From positions 1-46,177 of the forward strand of contig JAFWGQ010000052.1 of NCBI GenBank assembly GCA_017512365.1: 46,177 nt of DNA, given 5' to 3'. The position numbers and the translations under genes were made by a program. A model generated the notes under the pieces. The model ran no database searches. It was not told the DNA's origin and was given only the letters and a program-made list of their open reading frames with translations. Source of the DNA: Mogibacterium sp. (GTDB lineage: Bacteria > Bacillota > Clostridia > Peptostreptococcales > Anaerovoracaceae). This document shows, in pieces, positions 33,331 to 41,740 of this stretch. The stretch's first letter is position 1. Every line of letters begins with the position of its first letter.

Positions 33331-33606
33331 TCAGATGCTGTGTATGGCATTGAAAATGTTCTCATGCATCACATGTATCTCCATTCCCGGAAGTCTGTTC
33401 TTCAGATCCTCTTCAAGCCCGTGGATACTGACGTCCATGGAAGTGAGGTCTATCAGCATGTTCATCGTGAAATACTCGTCCATGACTATCTGGGAGACCT
33501 GCACTATGCTCGCTCCGGCCTCCGCTATGCCGGTCGCGACCGCGGCAAGTATCCCTATGTCGTTTTTGCCCACGACCGTCACCATGGCCTGTTCCTTTTC
33601 TTTCAT
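33331..33606 (-). CDS. ACT-domain protein, UPF0237 family
   Basis: A 91-residue protein made of one ACT domain (about 9-80) with the glycine turn VVGKNDIGILAAVA and the strand IVQVSQIVMDEYFTMNM. ACT domains bind amino acids and regulate enzymes; the ligand here is not known. Length fits the family (about 90) when the ATG at 33606 is used, which has AAGGAGG 11 bases upstream. An in-frame opening to 33681 would add 25 residues with no family match. It is encoded just ahead of its usual partner UPF0210. It is divergent from the VWA operon. Confidence 0.9.
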   Translation of the reverse strand: MKEKEQAMVTVVGKNDIGILAAVATGIAEAGASIVQVSQIVMDEYFTMNMLIDLTSMDVSIHGLEEDLKNRLPGMEIHVMHENIFNAIHSI

Positions 33607-33617
33607 CGCTCCATTGC

Positions 33618-33624
33618 CCTCCTT
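33618..33624 (-). promoter_or_regulatory. Ribosome binding site that fixes the ACT protein start
   Basis: AAGGAGG on the minus strand, 11 bases before the ATG at 33606. Confidence 0.65.
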
Positions 33625-33666
33625 TGCATTTTTTCTTATGTTGCAATGATAGCACAAAACTTTTTT

Positions 33667-33675
33667 TGATATAAT
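33667..33675 (+). promoter_or_regulatory. Extended -10 box seven bases before the VWA operon ATG
   Basis: TGATATAAT, a perfect extended -10, ends at 33675. The predicted transcript start is at or next to the ATG at 33682. No Shine-Dalgarno sequence is present, so the mRNA is probably leaderless. On the other strand TGCTATCAT is a matching extended -10 for the ACT gene. Confidence 0.55.
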
Positions 33676-33681
33676 CTTCAC

Positions 33682-34986
33682 ATGGACAAGCTATCCGAAC
33701 GCGACAAACAGGCCGAGCAGCTGTCCCGGGAGATAATCGAGCTGGCGAGGAATTCGATCCTCGTCAATCTGAGGTTCATGGACCGGGCCGTAGGAAATGT
33801 CCGCCTCGTGCCGGACATGAACTACGGTTTTGCCGGCAGCGGTTCGCACATACTGTACAGTCCATGGACTCTGATCCTTACATACAGGGAGGATCAGAAC
33901 CTCGTCGCCCGCAACCTTCTCCACTGTGTGCTGCACAATGTGTTCAGGCACAACATCACCTTCGAGGGGATAGACCGCCTCAGGTGGGACCTGGCCGCAG
34001 ACATCGCCGTCGAGAACTGCATAAGCGATCTCGGGCAGGGATTTCTCAGCGCTGAGCGCGAGACTCAGCAGGCTGAAGCCATAAGCTTCCTGCGCGGGAA
34101 GCTCAGCCATCTCACCGCGGAACGGATATACGCATATCTGGACAGCGGAGAGGTATCGTTCACGAAGCGTCATGAGTGGAGCGAATGCTTTGCCGGAGAC
34201 CAGCACGATCTCTGGTACGGCGGAGGCCCGTCCGATCTGCTTCTTGCCGGCGACATAGACCTTGAGGAGCTGTGGAAAGACATCGCAAAAAGGATGCAGA
34301 CCGAGCTCGAGCTGCTGCGCAGCGACAGCGGAGCCCTTACCCAGAACCTCAGGGAGATCAACCGCAAAAGATACAACTACACTGAATTCCTGCGGAGATT
34401 CGGCATCCGTTCCGAAAAGATCCGCCTGTCCGAAGAGGAATTCGACAACAATTACTATACCTACGGGCTCGAGCTCTACGGCAACATACCGCTGATCGAG
34501 CCCCTTGAATACAGAGACAGCCGGAACATACGCGACTTCGTCATAGCCATCGACACGTCAGGCAGCGTACAGGGCGAAGTCGTACAGAGATTCGTCCAGC
34601 ACACCCATGACGTCCTCTCTTCCCGTCACAGCTTCGATGTCAGGACCAATCTGTATATAATACAGTGTGACGACCGGATCAGAGACATCTCTCTCATCAG
34701 AAGCAGCGAAGATTTCGACAGATACTTCAGGGAAAAAGAGATAAAAGGCCTGGGTCAGACGGATTTCCGCCCTGTCTTCGAATATGTGGGCAAGCTGATC
34801 GAAGAGCGGAAGCTTACCGACCTGCGCGGTCTGCTATACTTCACCGACGGCATGGGGATGTTCCCCGAAAAAGCGCCCGGCTACGATACAGCCTTCATAA
34901 TACACAACGACAGTCCTGATGATGTATGGGTGCCTGACTGGGCGGTGAAGGTCGAGATGCAGACTGACGAGATCATGAACCTGTGA
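33682..34986 (+). CDS. VWA/DUF2201 protein, partner of the MoxR-like ATPase
   Basis: A 434-residue cytoplasmic protein. The N-terminal half is a DUF2201-type putative metallopeptidase domain, where the expected HExxH...H site reads HCVLHNVFRH (81-90). The zinc-type histidines are kept but the catalytic glutamate is replaced by cysteine. The C-terminal half, about 283-430, is a von Willebrand A domain with a complete MIDAS start, DTSGS at 291-295, and later GLGQTDFRP and FTDGMG. Such VWA proteins work with MoxR AAA+ ATPases as chaperones that mature or insert metals into enzymes (as in the CoxD/CoxE and NorQ/NorD pairs). It is first in a five-gene operon; the next gene overlaps its stop by four bases. 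Confidence 0.85.
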   Translation: MDKLSERDKQAEQLSREIIELARNSILVNLRFMDRAVGNVRLVPDMNYGFAGSGSHILYSPWTLILTYREDQNLVARNLLHCVLHNVFRHNITFEGIDRLRWDLAADIAVENCISDLGQGFLSAERETQQAEAISFLRGKLSHLTAERIYAYLDSGEVSFTKRHEWSECFAGDQHDLWYGGGPSDLLLAGDIDLEELWKDIAKRMQTELELLRSDSGALTQNLREINRKRYNYTEFLRRFGIRSEKIRLSEEEFDNNYYTYGLELYGNIPLIEPLEYRDSRNIRDFVIAIDTSGSVQGEVVQRFVQHTHDVLSSRHSFDVRTNLYIIQCDDRIRDISLIRSSEDFDRYFREKEIKGLGQTDFRPVFEYVGKLIEERKLTDLRGLLYFTDGMGMFPEKAPGYDTAFIIHNDSPDDVWVPDWAVKVEMQTDEIMNL

Positions 34987-35678
34987 CAGCCATGGAGAAA
35001 AACGTTATCGACGGATCCTTAATAAAAGACGGGCGCATCACCGAGGGCGCGTGCATGCAGGATGAGAGCCTGGTATCCGTCGTCATTCCCGAAGGAGTGA
35101 CGGACATAGGCGAAGCCGCCTTCTACGGATGCCCGAATCTCAGGCGTGTCGTCTTCCCCGAAAGCCTCAGGATCATCCGCGAGGAAGCTTTCGGCGATAC
35201 GGGGCTTGAGGAAGCGATCCTCCCTTCCGGCCTGGAGCTGATCGAAGAGGACGCGTTCTTCAGCTGCGAAGCCCTGCGCAGGATCGAAGTCCCCGGCAGG
35301 GACACCGTCATAGGCAAAGATGCTTTCGGATGCTGCGACAACCTCCTGGAAGGATACATCGCGGCGGGTTATCCGGAGGGCATCAGGCATCACGAGGAGC
35401 TGCAGTACACCCTCTTATGGTGCTCGTGTCCGGAAAGGCACAGCGCGGACACCTGCGCGCGCGCCGAAGCCTTTATCCATAAGTATGAAGACCTTATAAT
35501 GGAATGGGTCATCAGATACAACAACATACCCGCCATGAGCGGCATCGCGAGGCGCGGCCTTCTGAGCGGGGACACTGACAGATACATAAAGGCCGCCAAT
35601 CAGGCAGGCAGGAGCGAGATCACCGCCCTTCTCATGTCGATGCGCGGAGGTTTCGACGAAAGCGAGTTTGAACTATGA
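34983..35678 (+). CDS. BspA-type leucine-rich-repeat protein between the VWA and MoxR genes
   Basis: A 231-residue protein. About four LRR_5 (BspA-type) repeats of roughly 23 residues fill residues 25-130 (VTDIGEAAFYGCPNLRRVVF is the clearest). A helical C-terminal part of about 90 residues has no family I know. There is no signal peptide, which is unusual because most BspA-type repeats are on the cell surface. Start: GTG at 34983 overlaps the upstream stop (GTGA); an ATG three codons on is the alternative. The stop overlaps the ATPase start (ATGA). Its place inside the MoxR/VWA unit suggests an adaptor or substrate-recognition role. Confidence 0.82.
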   Translation: MTAMEKNVIDGSLIKDGRITEGACMQDESLVSVVIPEGVTDIGEAAFYGCPNLRRVVFPESLRIIREEAFGDTGLEEAILPSGLELIEEDAFFSCEALRRIEVPGRDTVIGKDAFGCCDNLLEGYIAAGYPEGIRHHEELQYTLLWCSCPERHSADTCARAEAFIHKYEDLIMEWVIRYNNIPAMSGIARRGLLSGDTDRYIKAANQAGRSEITALLMSMRGGFDESEFEL

Positions 35679-37141
35679 ACATAAGCGAAGCAAAACAGCA
35701 GCTGATCAACACCATGAAGGCGTATTCTGCCGCGGACAGGTTCGGGAATCCCCTGCTGCCGCAGGAGGAGCAGCGTCCGCTCTTTCTGATGGGCCCTCCG
35801 GGCATAGGCAAGACCGCTATCGTGAGACAGGTCTGCGAAGAGCTCGGCATAGGTCTTGTCAGCTATTCGATCACGCATCACACGAGGCAGTCTGCACTGG
35901 GACTTCCGAGCATAGTGCACAAGTCCTGGGAGGACGTCGAGTACGATGTGTCCGAATACACCATGAGCGAGATCATCTCCACCGTCTACGATGTCATGAA
36001 CGACACCGGCCTGACCGAGGGCATACTCTTCCTCGACGAGGTGAACTGCGTATCCGAAACTCTCAACCCTTCGATGCTGCAGTTCCTCCAGTTCAAGACC
36101 TTCGGCAGGCACAGGGTCCCTGACGGCTGGGTCATAGTCACCGCCGGGAATCCCGTGGAGTACAACCGCAACGCGCGCGAATTCGACATAGTGACATGGG
36201 ACAGGCTAAAGCGCATAGACATCGAGCCGGATTATGACGCGTGGAAGTCATACGCCTGCAGCACGGATGTCCACGCCTCCGTACTGACCTATCTCGAAGC
36301 GCGCAGATCATCCTTCTACAAGGTGGAAGAGACAGCTGACGGCAGGCAGTTCGTCACCGCAAGAGGCTGGTCCGACCTCAGCAGCATCATAAGGATATAC
36401 GAGAAGCTGGGCATCGGAGTCGACAGGGTCCTCATAGGGCAGTACATACAGGATGCTGAGACTGCCGATGACTTCGCGTCATATTACGACCTGTACAACA
36501 AGTACAGATCGGACTATAAGATCCCTTCCATACTCGCGGGCAGCTCAGATGCCGAGATAGAAAAGCGCGCCTCCGAAGCGCCGTTCGATGAGAGGCTCTC
36601 TCTCATCGGCCTTCTGCTGGACAATGTGCAGTCGGATATATCGGCTGTGGTACGGACCGAAGATCATGCAGCGGAGCTCGTGAAGCTGCTGCGCCGGGTA
36701 AAGGAAGGCGAAGATATCGGAAGCGTCATCGAAGAAGAGGAAGCCGTATATCAGCGCTTCCGCCGCATGGGAGTGCTTTCGCGCGACGCCGGGCTCAAAT
36801 ATGAAAGCGTCCTGGAGTTCCTGCGCTCGCATGAGGACAGCGCGGACTTCGGCCGTGTAAAACAAGACTACGACAGCATCATCGCGGACATGAAGAAGTC
36901 AGCTGAAGAAGCGCGGACGCGCCTTGACAATCTCTTCGCCTTTGCCGAAAAGGTCTGGGGCGAAGGTCAGGAGATGGTCATACTCGTCACGGAACTCACC
37001 ATCGGTATATACTCATCGAGATTCATATCCAGATATGGATGCGATGCATATTACAGATACAACGATTCGTTAAAGCTTTATGAGAGAAAACTGGAGATCC
37101 TGAAGAAAGGAGAGGAATTATGGCAGCAAAATACGATGTAG
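35675..37141 (+). CDS. MoxR-like AAA+ ATPase
   Basis: A 488-residue ATPase. Walker A GPPGIGKT is at 40-47, Walker B ILFLDEVN near 117, sensor 1 in VTAGNP near 152, and a late ARGWSDL near 232. The AAA+ core ends by about 260; the remaining 220 residues are helical and acidic, with a coiled-coil-like segment around 370-430. MoxR-type ATPases remodel or metallate target enzymes with VWA partners, and the VWA gene is two genes upstream. Its 3' end overlaps the flavoprotein gene by 22 bases, and that gene's ribosome site (AAAGGAG) lies inside it, tightly linking the chaperone and the redox genes. Confidence 0.9.
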   Translation: MNISEAKQQLINTMKAYSAADRFGNPLLPQEEQRPLFLMGPPGIGKTAIVRQVCEELGIGLVSYSITHHTRQSALGLPSIVHKSWEDVEYDVSEYTMSEIISTVYDVMNDTGLTEGILFLDEVNCVSETLNPSMLQFLQFKTFGRHRVPDGWVIVTAGNPVEYNRNAREFDIVTWDRLKRIDIEPDYDAWKSYACSTDVHASVLTYLEARRSSFYKVEETADGRQFVTARGWSDLSSIIRIYEKLGIGVDRVLIGQYIQDAETADDFASYYDLYNKYRSDYKIPSILAGSSDAEIEKRASEAPFDERLSLIGLLLDNVQSDISAVVRTEDHAAELVKLLRRVKEGEDIGSVIEEEEAVYQRFRRMGVLSRDAGLKYESVLEFLRSHEDSADFGRVKQDYDSIIADMKKSAEEARTRLDNLFAFAEKVWGEGQEMVILVTELTIGIYSSRFISRYGCDAYYRYNDSLKLYERKLEILKKGEELWQQNTM

Positions 37142-38658
37142 TTGTTGTCGGAGCAGGAAACGCCGGTCTCAGCGCAGCAGTCAAGTGCGCAGTCGAGGGA
37201 AAGAAGACCCTCCTCATCGACCAGCACAACCTGCCCGGCGGATGCGCGTCAAGCTTCAGACGGGGGCGCTTCGAATTCGACCCGAGCGTCCATGAGATCT
37301 GCGACTTCGGTCCTGAGGACAACAAGGGCCATGTCAGGCTTCTCATGGAAAGAAATGGAGTCAATGTCGACTGGATCACCGTCCCTGAATGCTACAGGTG
37401 CATTTCCACCTATTCTGACGGCACCCCTATGGATGTCACCATGCCGTGCGGCCGCGAGGAATACATAGCCGCGATGGAAAAGTACGTGCCCGGCTCAAGG
37501 GAATCGATGGAGAAGTTCTTCGATCTGCTTCTTGAGATCAGAGCAGCGAAGGTATACATGAACGACGGCACGCCGAACGATTCCAAGTACATGCAGAAGC
37601 ACTTCCCTAACACTCTGAGGTCCTGCGGCTACGATGCGCTGAAGGTCATGAAGGCCCTGAAGATACCTCAGAAGGCCATAGACATCATCGGAGTGTACTG
37701 GCCGTACCTGGGCGTTCCGCTGGATACCATCAACTTCTTCCACTTCGGCAACATGATAGACATGTATGTCATCCGCCAGGCGGTCATCCCTCACCATACA
37801 TCACACGAGATCTCGATGACCTTCATGAACAGGTTCTACGAGCTCGGCGGAGAGGCGTGGTTCAACTGCAGAGCCGAAGAGTTCCTCTTCGACGGCGACA
37901 GGGTCTGCGGAGTCAGGACGAGCCTCGGCGATGTCGAGTGCGATCAGGTCCTCGCGAACATCAACCCTGACATCATCGATGCAAAGATGATCCCTAAGGA
38001 AATGGTCCCTGAAAGGGACAAGAAGCTTTCGGCCGCAAGGAACAAAAAGTTCAGCACCAAGTTCTGCATGATCTACATGGCGCTCAACAAGCCTGCGGAG
38101 GAGCTCGGCCTCGACGACTACTGCGTGTTCTTCGCCGAGACAGCAGACTCGCGCAAGGAATACGAGTACATGAAGAGCATAGACAACGACTACAACATCC
38201 TGATCAGCTACAATACGCTCATACCTGACTTCTCGCCTGAGGGGACCTGCGTGATCAGCTTCACCAAGCTCTTCAGCGAGTCGGATGACTGGGCGAAGCT
38301 CACTCCGGAAGAGTACTACAAGGTCAAGGACAAAATGATCGAAAAGTGCATAGACGATGTGAAGAAGAGGCTCGGCATCGATATCTCCCCTTACATCGAG
38401 GAAGTCGAAGTCGCGACGCCTATGACATTCGCCAGATACCTCGGCACTCCGGACGGCACGCCTTACGGATTCGAGGTAAGCGACTGGGACGGCATAATCG
38501 CCAGGATGATGGACATCGAGGCGGACTTCACGATAAAGGGTCTCCGCCACATAGGCGCCGGCTCGTTCATGGCGGACGGCTATTCATCGACATGGATCAA
38601 CGGAGATCTTTCCGCCGCCCTTGCCTGCAGGGATCTCAAGGAAGGAGGTAAACAGTAA
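37120..38658 (+). CDS. CrtI/phytoene desaturase-like flavoprotein
   Basis: A 512-residue FAD-dependent oxidoreductase. The dinucleotide-binding motif VVGAGNAGLSAA is at 8-19, GGCASSFRRG near 41 follows as in phytoene desaturases, and the late FAD motif IGAGSFMADGYSSTW lies near 483-497. It resembles the CrtI/CrtO-like amine-oxidase-fold group, but no carotenoid genes are present, so the substrate is unlikely to be phytoene. AAAGGAGAGG precedes the ATG. Its stop shares one base with the start of the ferredoxin reductase-like gene (TAATG), which should supply or take its electrons. Confidence 0.9.
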   Translation: MAAKYDVVVVGAGNAGLSAAVKCAVEGKKTLLIDQHNLPGGCASSFRRGRFEFDPSVHEICDFGPEDNKGHVRLLMERNGVNVDWITVPECYRCISTYSDGTPMDVTMPCGREEYIAAMEKYVPGSRESMEKFFDLLLEIRAAKVYMNDGTPNDSKYMQKHFPNTLRSCGYDALKVMKALKIPQKAIDIIGVYWPYLGVPLDTINFFHFGNMIDMYVIRQAVIPHHTSHEISMTFMNRFYELGGEAWFNCRAEEFLFDGDRVCGVRTSLGDVECDQVLANINPDIIDAKMIPKEMVPERDKKLSAARNKKFSTKFCMIYMALNKPAEELGLDDYCVFFAETADSRKEYEYMKSIDNDYNILISYNTLIPDFSPEGTCVISFTKLFSESDDWAKLTPEEYYKVKDKMIEKCIDDVKKRLGIDISPYIEEVEVATPMTFARYLGTPDGTPYGFEVSDWDGIIARMMDIEADFTIKGLRHIGAGSFMADGYSSTWINGDLSAALACRDLKEGGKQ

Positions 38659-39866
38659 TGGCACTTAATTTCAAAGTAGGAATCATAGGACTTCTGGACA
38701 TGCTCAGGTTCGCCAACCTCTCGAAGGAAAGAGAAAAAGTCATCGCTGCTGCTCCTGCCAACGAGATCACGGCAGACTATCCGGTGAATAATTTTGCAAA
38801 GGCCATGCACCCTGACTTCCAGCAGTTCGTGATCGATGAGATCATCGACCACGCCGCCGCGGGGGCAAAAACTTTCGTTCTCAAAAGAGCTGACGGCAAG
38901 CCGGCTTCATATTTCAGGGCGGGCCAGTACATCTCGCTCAAGCTCCCAATCGAGGGAAGCTTCGTGACGCGTCCATACTCCATCTCCTCTTCGCCGAAGT
39001 GGGCTCTCGAGGGCAAGGTCGCCGTCACGGTCAAGACCAATCCGGACGGTTTCGCGGCCGACTGGATGCTTGATAACTTCAAGGTCGGCGACGAGGTAAA
39101 GGGATCCGAAGGTCTGGGATCGTTCTATTATCAGAAGTACAGGGACGCCGGACATGTGGTCGCCCTCGCGGGCGGATCGGGCATCACGCCGTTCCTTTCG
39201 ATGGCATACGCCATAAGAGACGGCATCGAGGACTTTGATCTGACCATACTCTTCGGAAGCAGGACTGAAGAGTCCATACTGTTCAGGGATGAATTCGACA
39301 GGATCATGTCCGAGACGGACAGGGTAAAGGTCGTACACATCCTCTCCGACGAGAAGAAGAAAGGATTCGAGAACGGCTTCATCACGGCAGACATAATCAA
39401 AAAATACGCCGGCGGCGAGCCGTACAGCGTATTCATCTGCGGACCTGAAGCGATGTACCGCTTCATTTCCAAGGAAGTCGAAAAGCTCGGCCTTGAGAAG
39501 AAATTCGTGCGCAGCGAATTCCTCGGCGCCACAAAGACGGTCTGGGAGCAGAAAGGCTATCCGAAGAAGGCGAAGGACAAGGTCTTCAAGCTGACCGTAA
39601 AGCAGGGGCCGAACGAGTACGTATGCGACTGCTCGGCCAACGAGCCTATACTGGTAGCTATCGAGCGCGCAGGCATCAAGGCCCCTTCAAAATGCAGATC
39701 GGGCGACTGCGGCTGGTGCCGCTCCCGCGTGACATCCGGTGAGGTGTTCATACCGGAAGAGACCGACGGAAGAAGATGGGCGGACAAGCAGTGCGGAGAG
39801 ATCCATCCATGCACTAGCTTTGCCGTATCGGACATAAGCATCACCGTCCCGGGCGAGTATTTCTAG
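38658..39866 (+). CDS. Ferredoxin-NAD(P) reductase-like protein with 2Fe-2S domain
   Basis: A 402-residue electron-transfer protein. A unique N-terminal segment of about 60 residues is followed by an FAD-binding barrel (motif RPYSISS near 105), an NAD(P)-binding domain (GGSGITPFLSMA near 175, and ICGPEAMYRF near 258) and a plant-type 2Fe-2S ferredoxin domain at about 312-402. The cluster cysteines are C346, C351, C354 and C385. It is built like single-chain reductases that pass electrons from NAD(P)H through FAD to a 2Fe-2S cluster and then a partner, here most likely the CrtI-like flavoprotein encoded one base upstream. The last gene of the operon, with a strong terminator. Confidence 0.92.
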   Translation: MALNFKVGIIGLLDMLRFANLSKEREKVIAAAPANEITADYPVNNFAKAMHPDFQQFVIDEIIDHAAAGAKTFVLKRADGKPASYFRAGQYISLKLPIEGSFVTRPYSISSSPKWALEGKVAVTVKTNPDGFAADWMLDNFKVGDEVKGSEGLGSFYYQKYRDAGHVVALAGGSGITPFLSMAYAIRDGIEDFDLTILFGSRTEESILFRDEFDRIMSETDRVKVVHILSDEKKKGFENGFITADIIKKYAGGEPYSVFICGPEAMYRFISKEVEKLGLEKKFVRSEFLGATKTVWEQKGYPKKAKDKVFKLTVKQGPNEYVCDCSANEPILVAIERAGIKAPSKCRSGDCGWCRSRVTSGEVFIPEETDGRRWADKQCGEIHPCTSFAVSDISITVPGEYF

Positions 39867-39891
39867 GCCAAGGTTTTATACACACGATCAA

Positions 39892-39920
39892 AGAGGCTTC
39901 ACAGCGAAGCCTCTTTTTTT
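39892..39920 (+). terminator. Intrinsic terminator of the VWA-MoxR-flavoprotein operon
   Basis: A perfect 9-bp stem, AGAGGCTTC with GAAGCCTCT, encloses a 5-base loop and is followed by six T. Confidence 0.92.
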
Positions 39921-39921
39921 A

Positions 39922-41139
39922 TCACTTTTTGCCGTAAAACACCTCATCGAAGCCGTCTTCCAGTATGAATTTCCCATACTCCACCAGCTCATCGAAGGTA
40001 TCCATCACAGCTATGAACATCCTGTTTCCCATGGCTGCAGCGAAGATATCCGGCATCCTGCCGTGCATGACGATCCTGTCGCGGTATCTGTCCAGCACCT
40101 CGCTGTCGTCAGCTTCATGCGAATGCGAGTCCTTTCTGCTGGCAAAAGCGCAGTACCGGTCCTTCCCGTTTTCCGGCTGCAGCCTTTTATCATGAGTCAC
40201 CATGTCGGCATATATCTGATAAACATCGCAGGAATGCGCGAAATCGATCATGTCCGTCGTATATCCGCCGGCAGGCCTCATGTTGACCTCAAGGCCGACG
40301 AAGTCCCCGGCTTCTCCCAGCCCCTTTCTCGCCTTGCTGAGCCTGAAGAATTCGAAATGGATGAACCTTCGCCTTACGCCGAAAGCCTTTACGGCTTTGC
40401 GCCCGCGGTCGCGCAGCTGGTCCGGGATATCCGGGAGCACATAATACAGCACTTCCTGATCGTCATTGACAGACTCCGCTACATTCGGGCACTTGAAGCA
40501 CGATTCGAACAGGATGCTGCCTTCGGAATCAACGATGGCATCGTATGAATAGATGTCCCCTTCCACGTACTCCTCAATGACGTACGGAGTTCCGGATACA
40601 GCGCTGAAGAACGCCTGAAGATCCTCTTCATTGTCTATCCTGAAGGTGTCTGTCGCACCTACTCCAAGCTCAGGCTTTGCGAATACAGGATATCCGCCGC
40701 AGTCTTCTATGAATCCTTTTGCGGAACTGATGCCCGTGACCCTGTGGCTCCTCGCAGACGGGATCCCCGCAGACTTATATACCGGTTTCATGACATACTT
40801 GCTCTTCCATCCGCTCAGTTCCTCCGGCCTTACCCCGGTAGAAACATTGAAGTCCTCCCTGAGCTTCGCGTCAAGGGCCAGCCAGTACTCATTGTTGGAT
40901 TCTATCCAGTCGATCCTCCCGTATCTGAACGCGTAATAAGCCGCAGCTCTGTAAACAGCATCATAGTCTTCAAGAGTATCGACTCTGTAATACTCAGTCA
41001 GAGCGTTTTTCAGTTCATCGGACAGGCCCTCATACGGAGCATCGCCTATTCCCAGCACATTGCATCCGTTGCTTCTGAGCCTCTCGCAGAAGTGCACGTA
41101 ATTGAACGGAAAATTCGGTGATATAAATACGTAATTCAT
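39922..41139 (-). CDS. ATP-grasp domain protein
   Basis: A 405-residue ligase-like protein. The N-terminal part (MNYVFISPNFPFNYVHFCER) is a pre-ATP-grasp domain. The ATP-grasp fold covers about 115-320, with the lysine in PVFAKPELGVGATD, the VIEEYVEGDIYSYDAIV strand and the metal-site LEVNMRPAGGYTTDM. It resembles biotin carboxylase/carbamoyl-phosphate synthase-like and peptide-ligase ATP-grasp proteins; the acyl and amine substrates are unknown. AGAGGG precedes the ATG closely. The gene sits after a broken MFS transporter and a dipeptidase, so it may once have been part of a make-and-export unit for a small amide. It is convergent with the redox operon. Confidence 0.88.
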   Translation of the reverse strand: MNYVFISPNFPFNYVHFCERLRSNGCNVLGIGDAPYEGLSDELKNALTEYYRVDTLEDYDAVYRAAAYYAFRYGRIDWIESNNEYWLALDAKLREDFNVSTGVRPEELSGWKSKYVMKPVYKSAGIPSARSHRVTGISSAKGFIEDCGGYPVFAKPELGVGATDTFRIDNEEDLQAFFSAVSGTPYVIEEYVEGDIYSYDAIVDSEGSILFESCFKCPNVAESVNDDQEVLYYVLPDIPDQLRDRGRKAVKAFGVRRRFIHFEFFRLSKARKGLGEAGDFVGLEVNMRPAGGYTTDMIDFAHSCDVYQIYADMVTHDKRLQPENGKDRYCAFASRKDSHSHEADDSEVLDRYRDRIVMHGRMPDIFAAAMGNRMFIAVMDTFDELVEYGKFILEDGFDEVFYGKK

Positions 41140-41156
41140 CTTACCCTCTTTCTTTT

Positions 41157-41723
41157 TTACCTGTCGCTGCTGCGCTTAGGCAGCGGCAGCAGCATCCTTG
41201 TCTCTGCCCTGTATCCATCAAAGCCCGGCTTCTCCGACTGCCTTCCGTCGGCAAGCGGTATGCTGACCACCAGGAACATCAGCGTGTTTATCAGCGCGCC
41301 GGCCAGCAGGTTTATCACCGGGTAGAACTTCCCGGTGTCCCTTTCGAGTTTTGTGTATCTCCACTACGGGTCGTAGACCGAGGCATTCCTGAATAAAGCG
41401 CTGAACACGAACACGATGACCGTAGCGGCCATGTCCGCGATCAGAAGGTTCGGCGCAAAATGATACGAAAGCCTGCGGTAGATCAGTATCCCCGCCGCGG
41501 CCGCGATCACATATATCGTTCCTATTATGAGGAAGCTCACGCTCCTTTGAGCGGCTGTTATGCCGACCGTTTCCTGTACATACAGCGAGAAATAGCTGAT
41601 GATTGTAGCTGAAATGCACATCGCGCCCCCATTGCGGGAGGTCGCGTGGAACCATATGAATCTTCTGCTGACTTTATCTTCTTCCCTGATGTCCCTGTGT
41701 TCTTTGCTGATGTCTTCAGCCAT
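41157..41723 (-). pseudogene. Broken MFS-type transporter gene with in-frame amber stop
   Basis: From ATG 41723 a frame encodes 119 residues with three membrane segments (near 36-52, 64-82 and 92-110) in a style typical of MFS exporters. It stops at TAG (41364-41366) after VYDP. The same frame continues without a break for 68 codons to TAA at 41157: WRYTKLERDTGKFYPVINLL, a fourth membrane segment and a basic tail. Total length is far below the 400 or so of an MFS protein, so the middle eight helices appear deleted as well. Both damage events point to a dead gene. Amber read-through is possible but unsupported, since no suppressor machinery is seen. Confidence 0.7.
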
Positions 41724-41740
41724 ATCGTCTCAAATTCTGT

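Noticed and set aside
33607-33681. Longer N terminus for the ACT protein
   Set aside because: It would add 25 residues unlike the family and start upstream of the strong ribosome site at 33618-33624.
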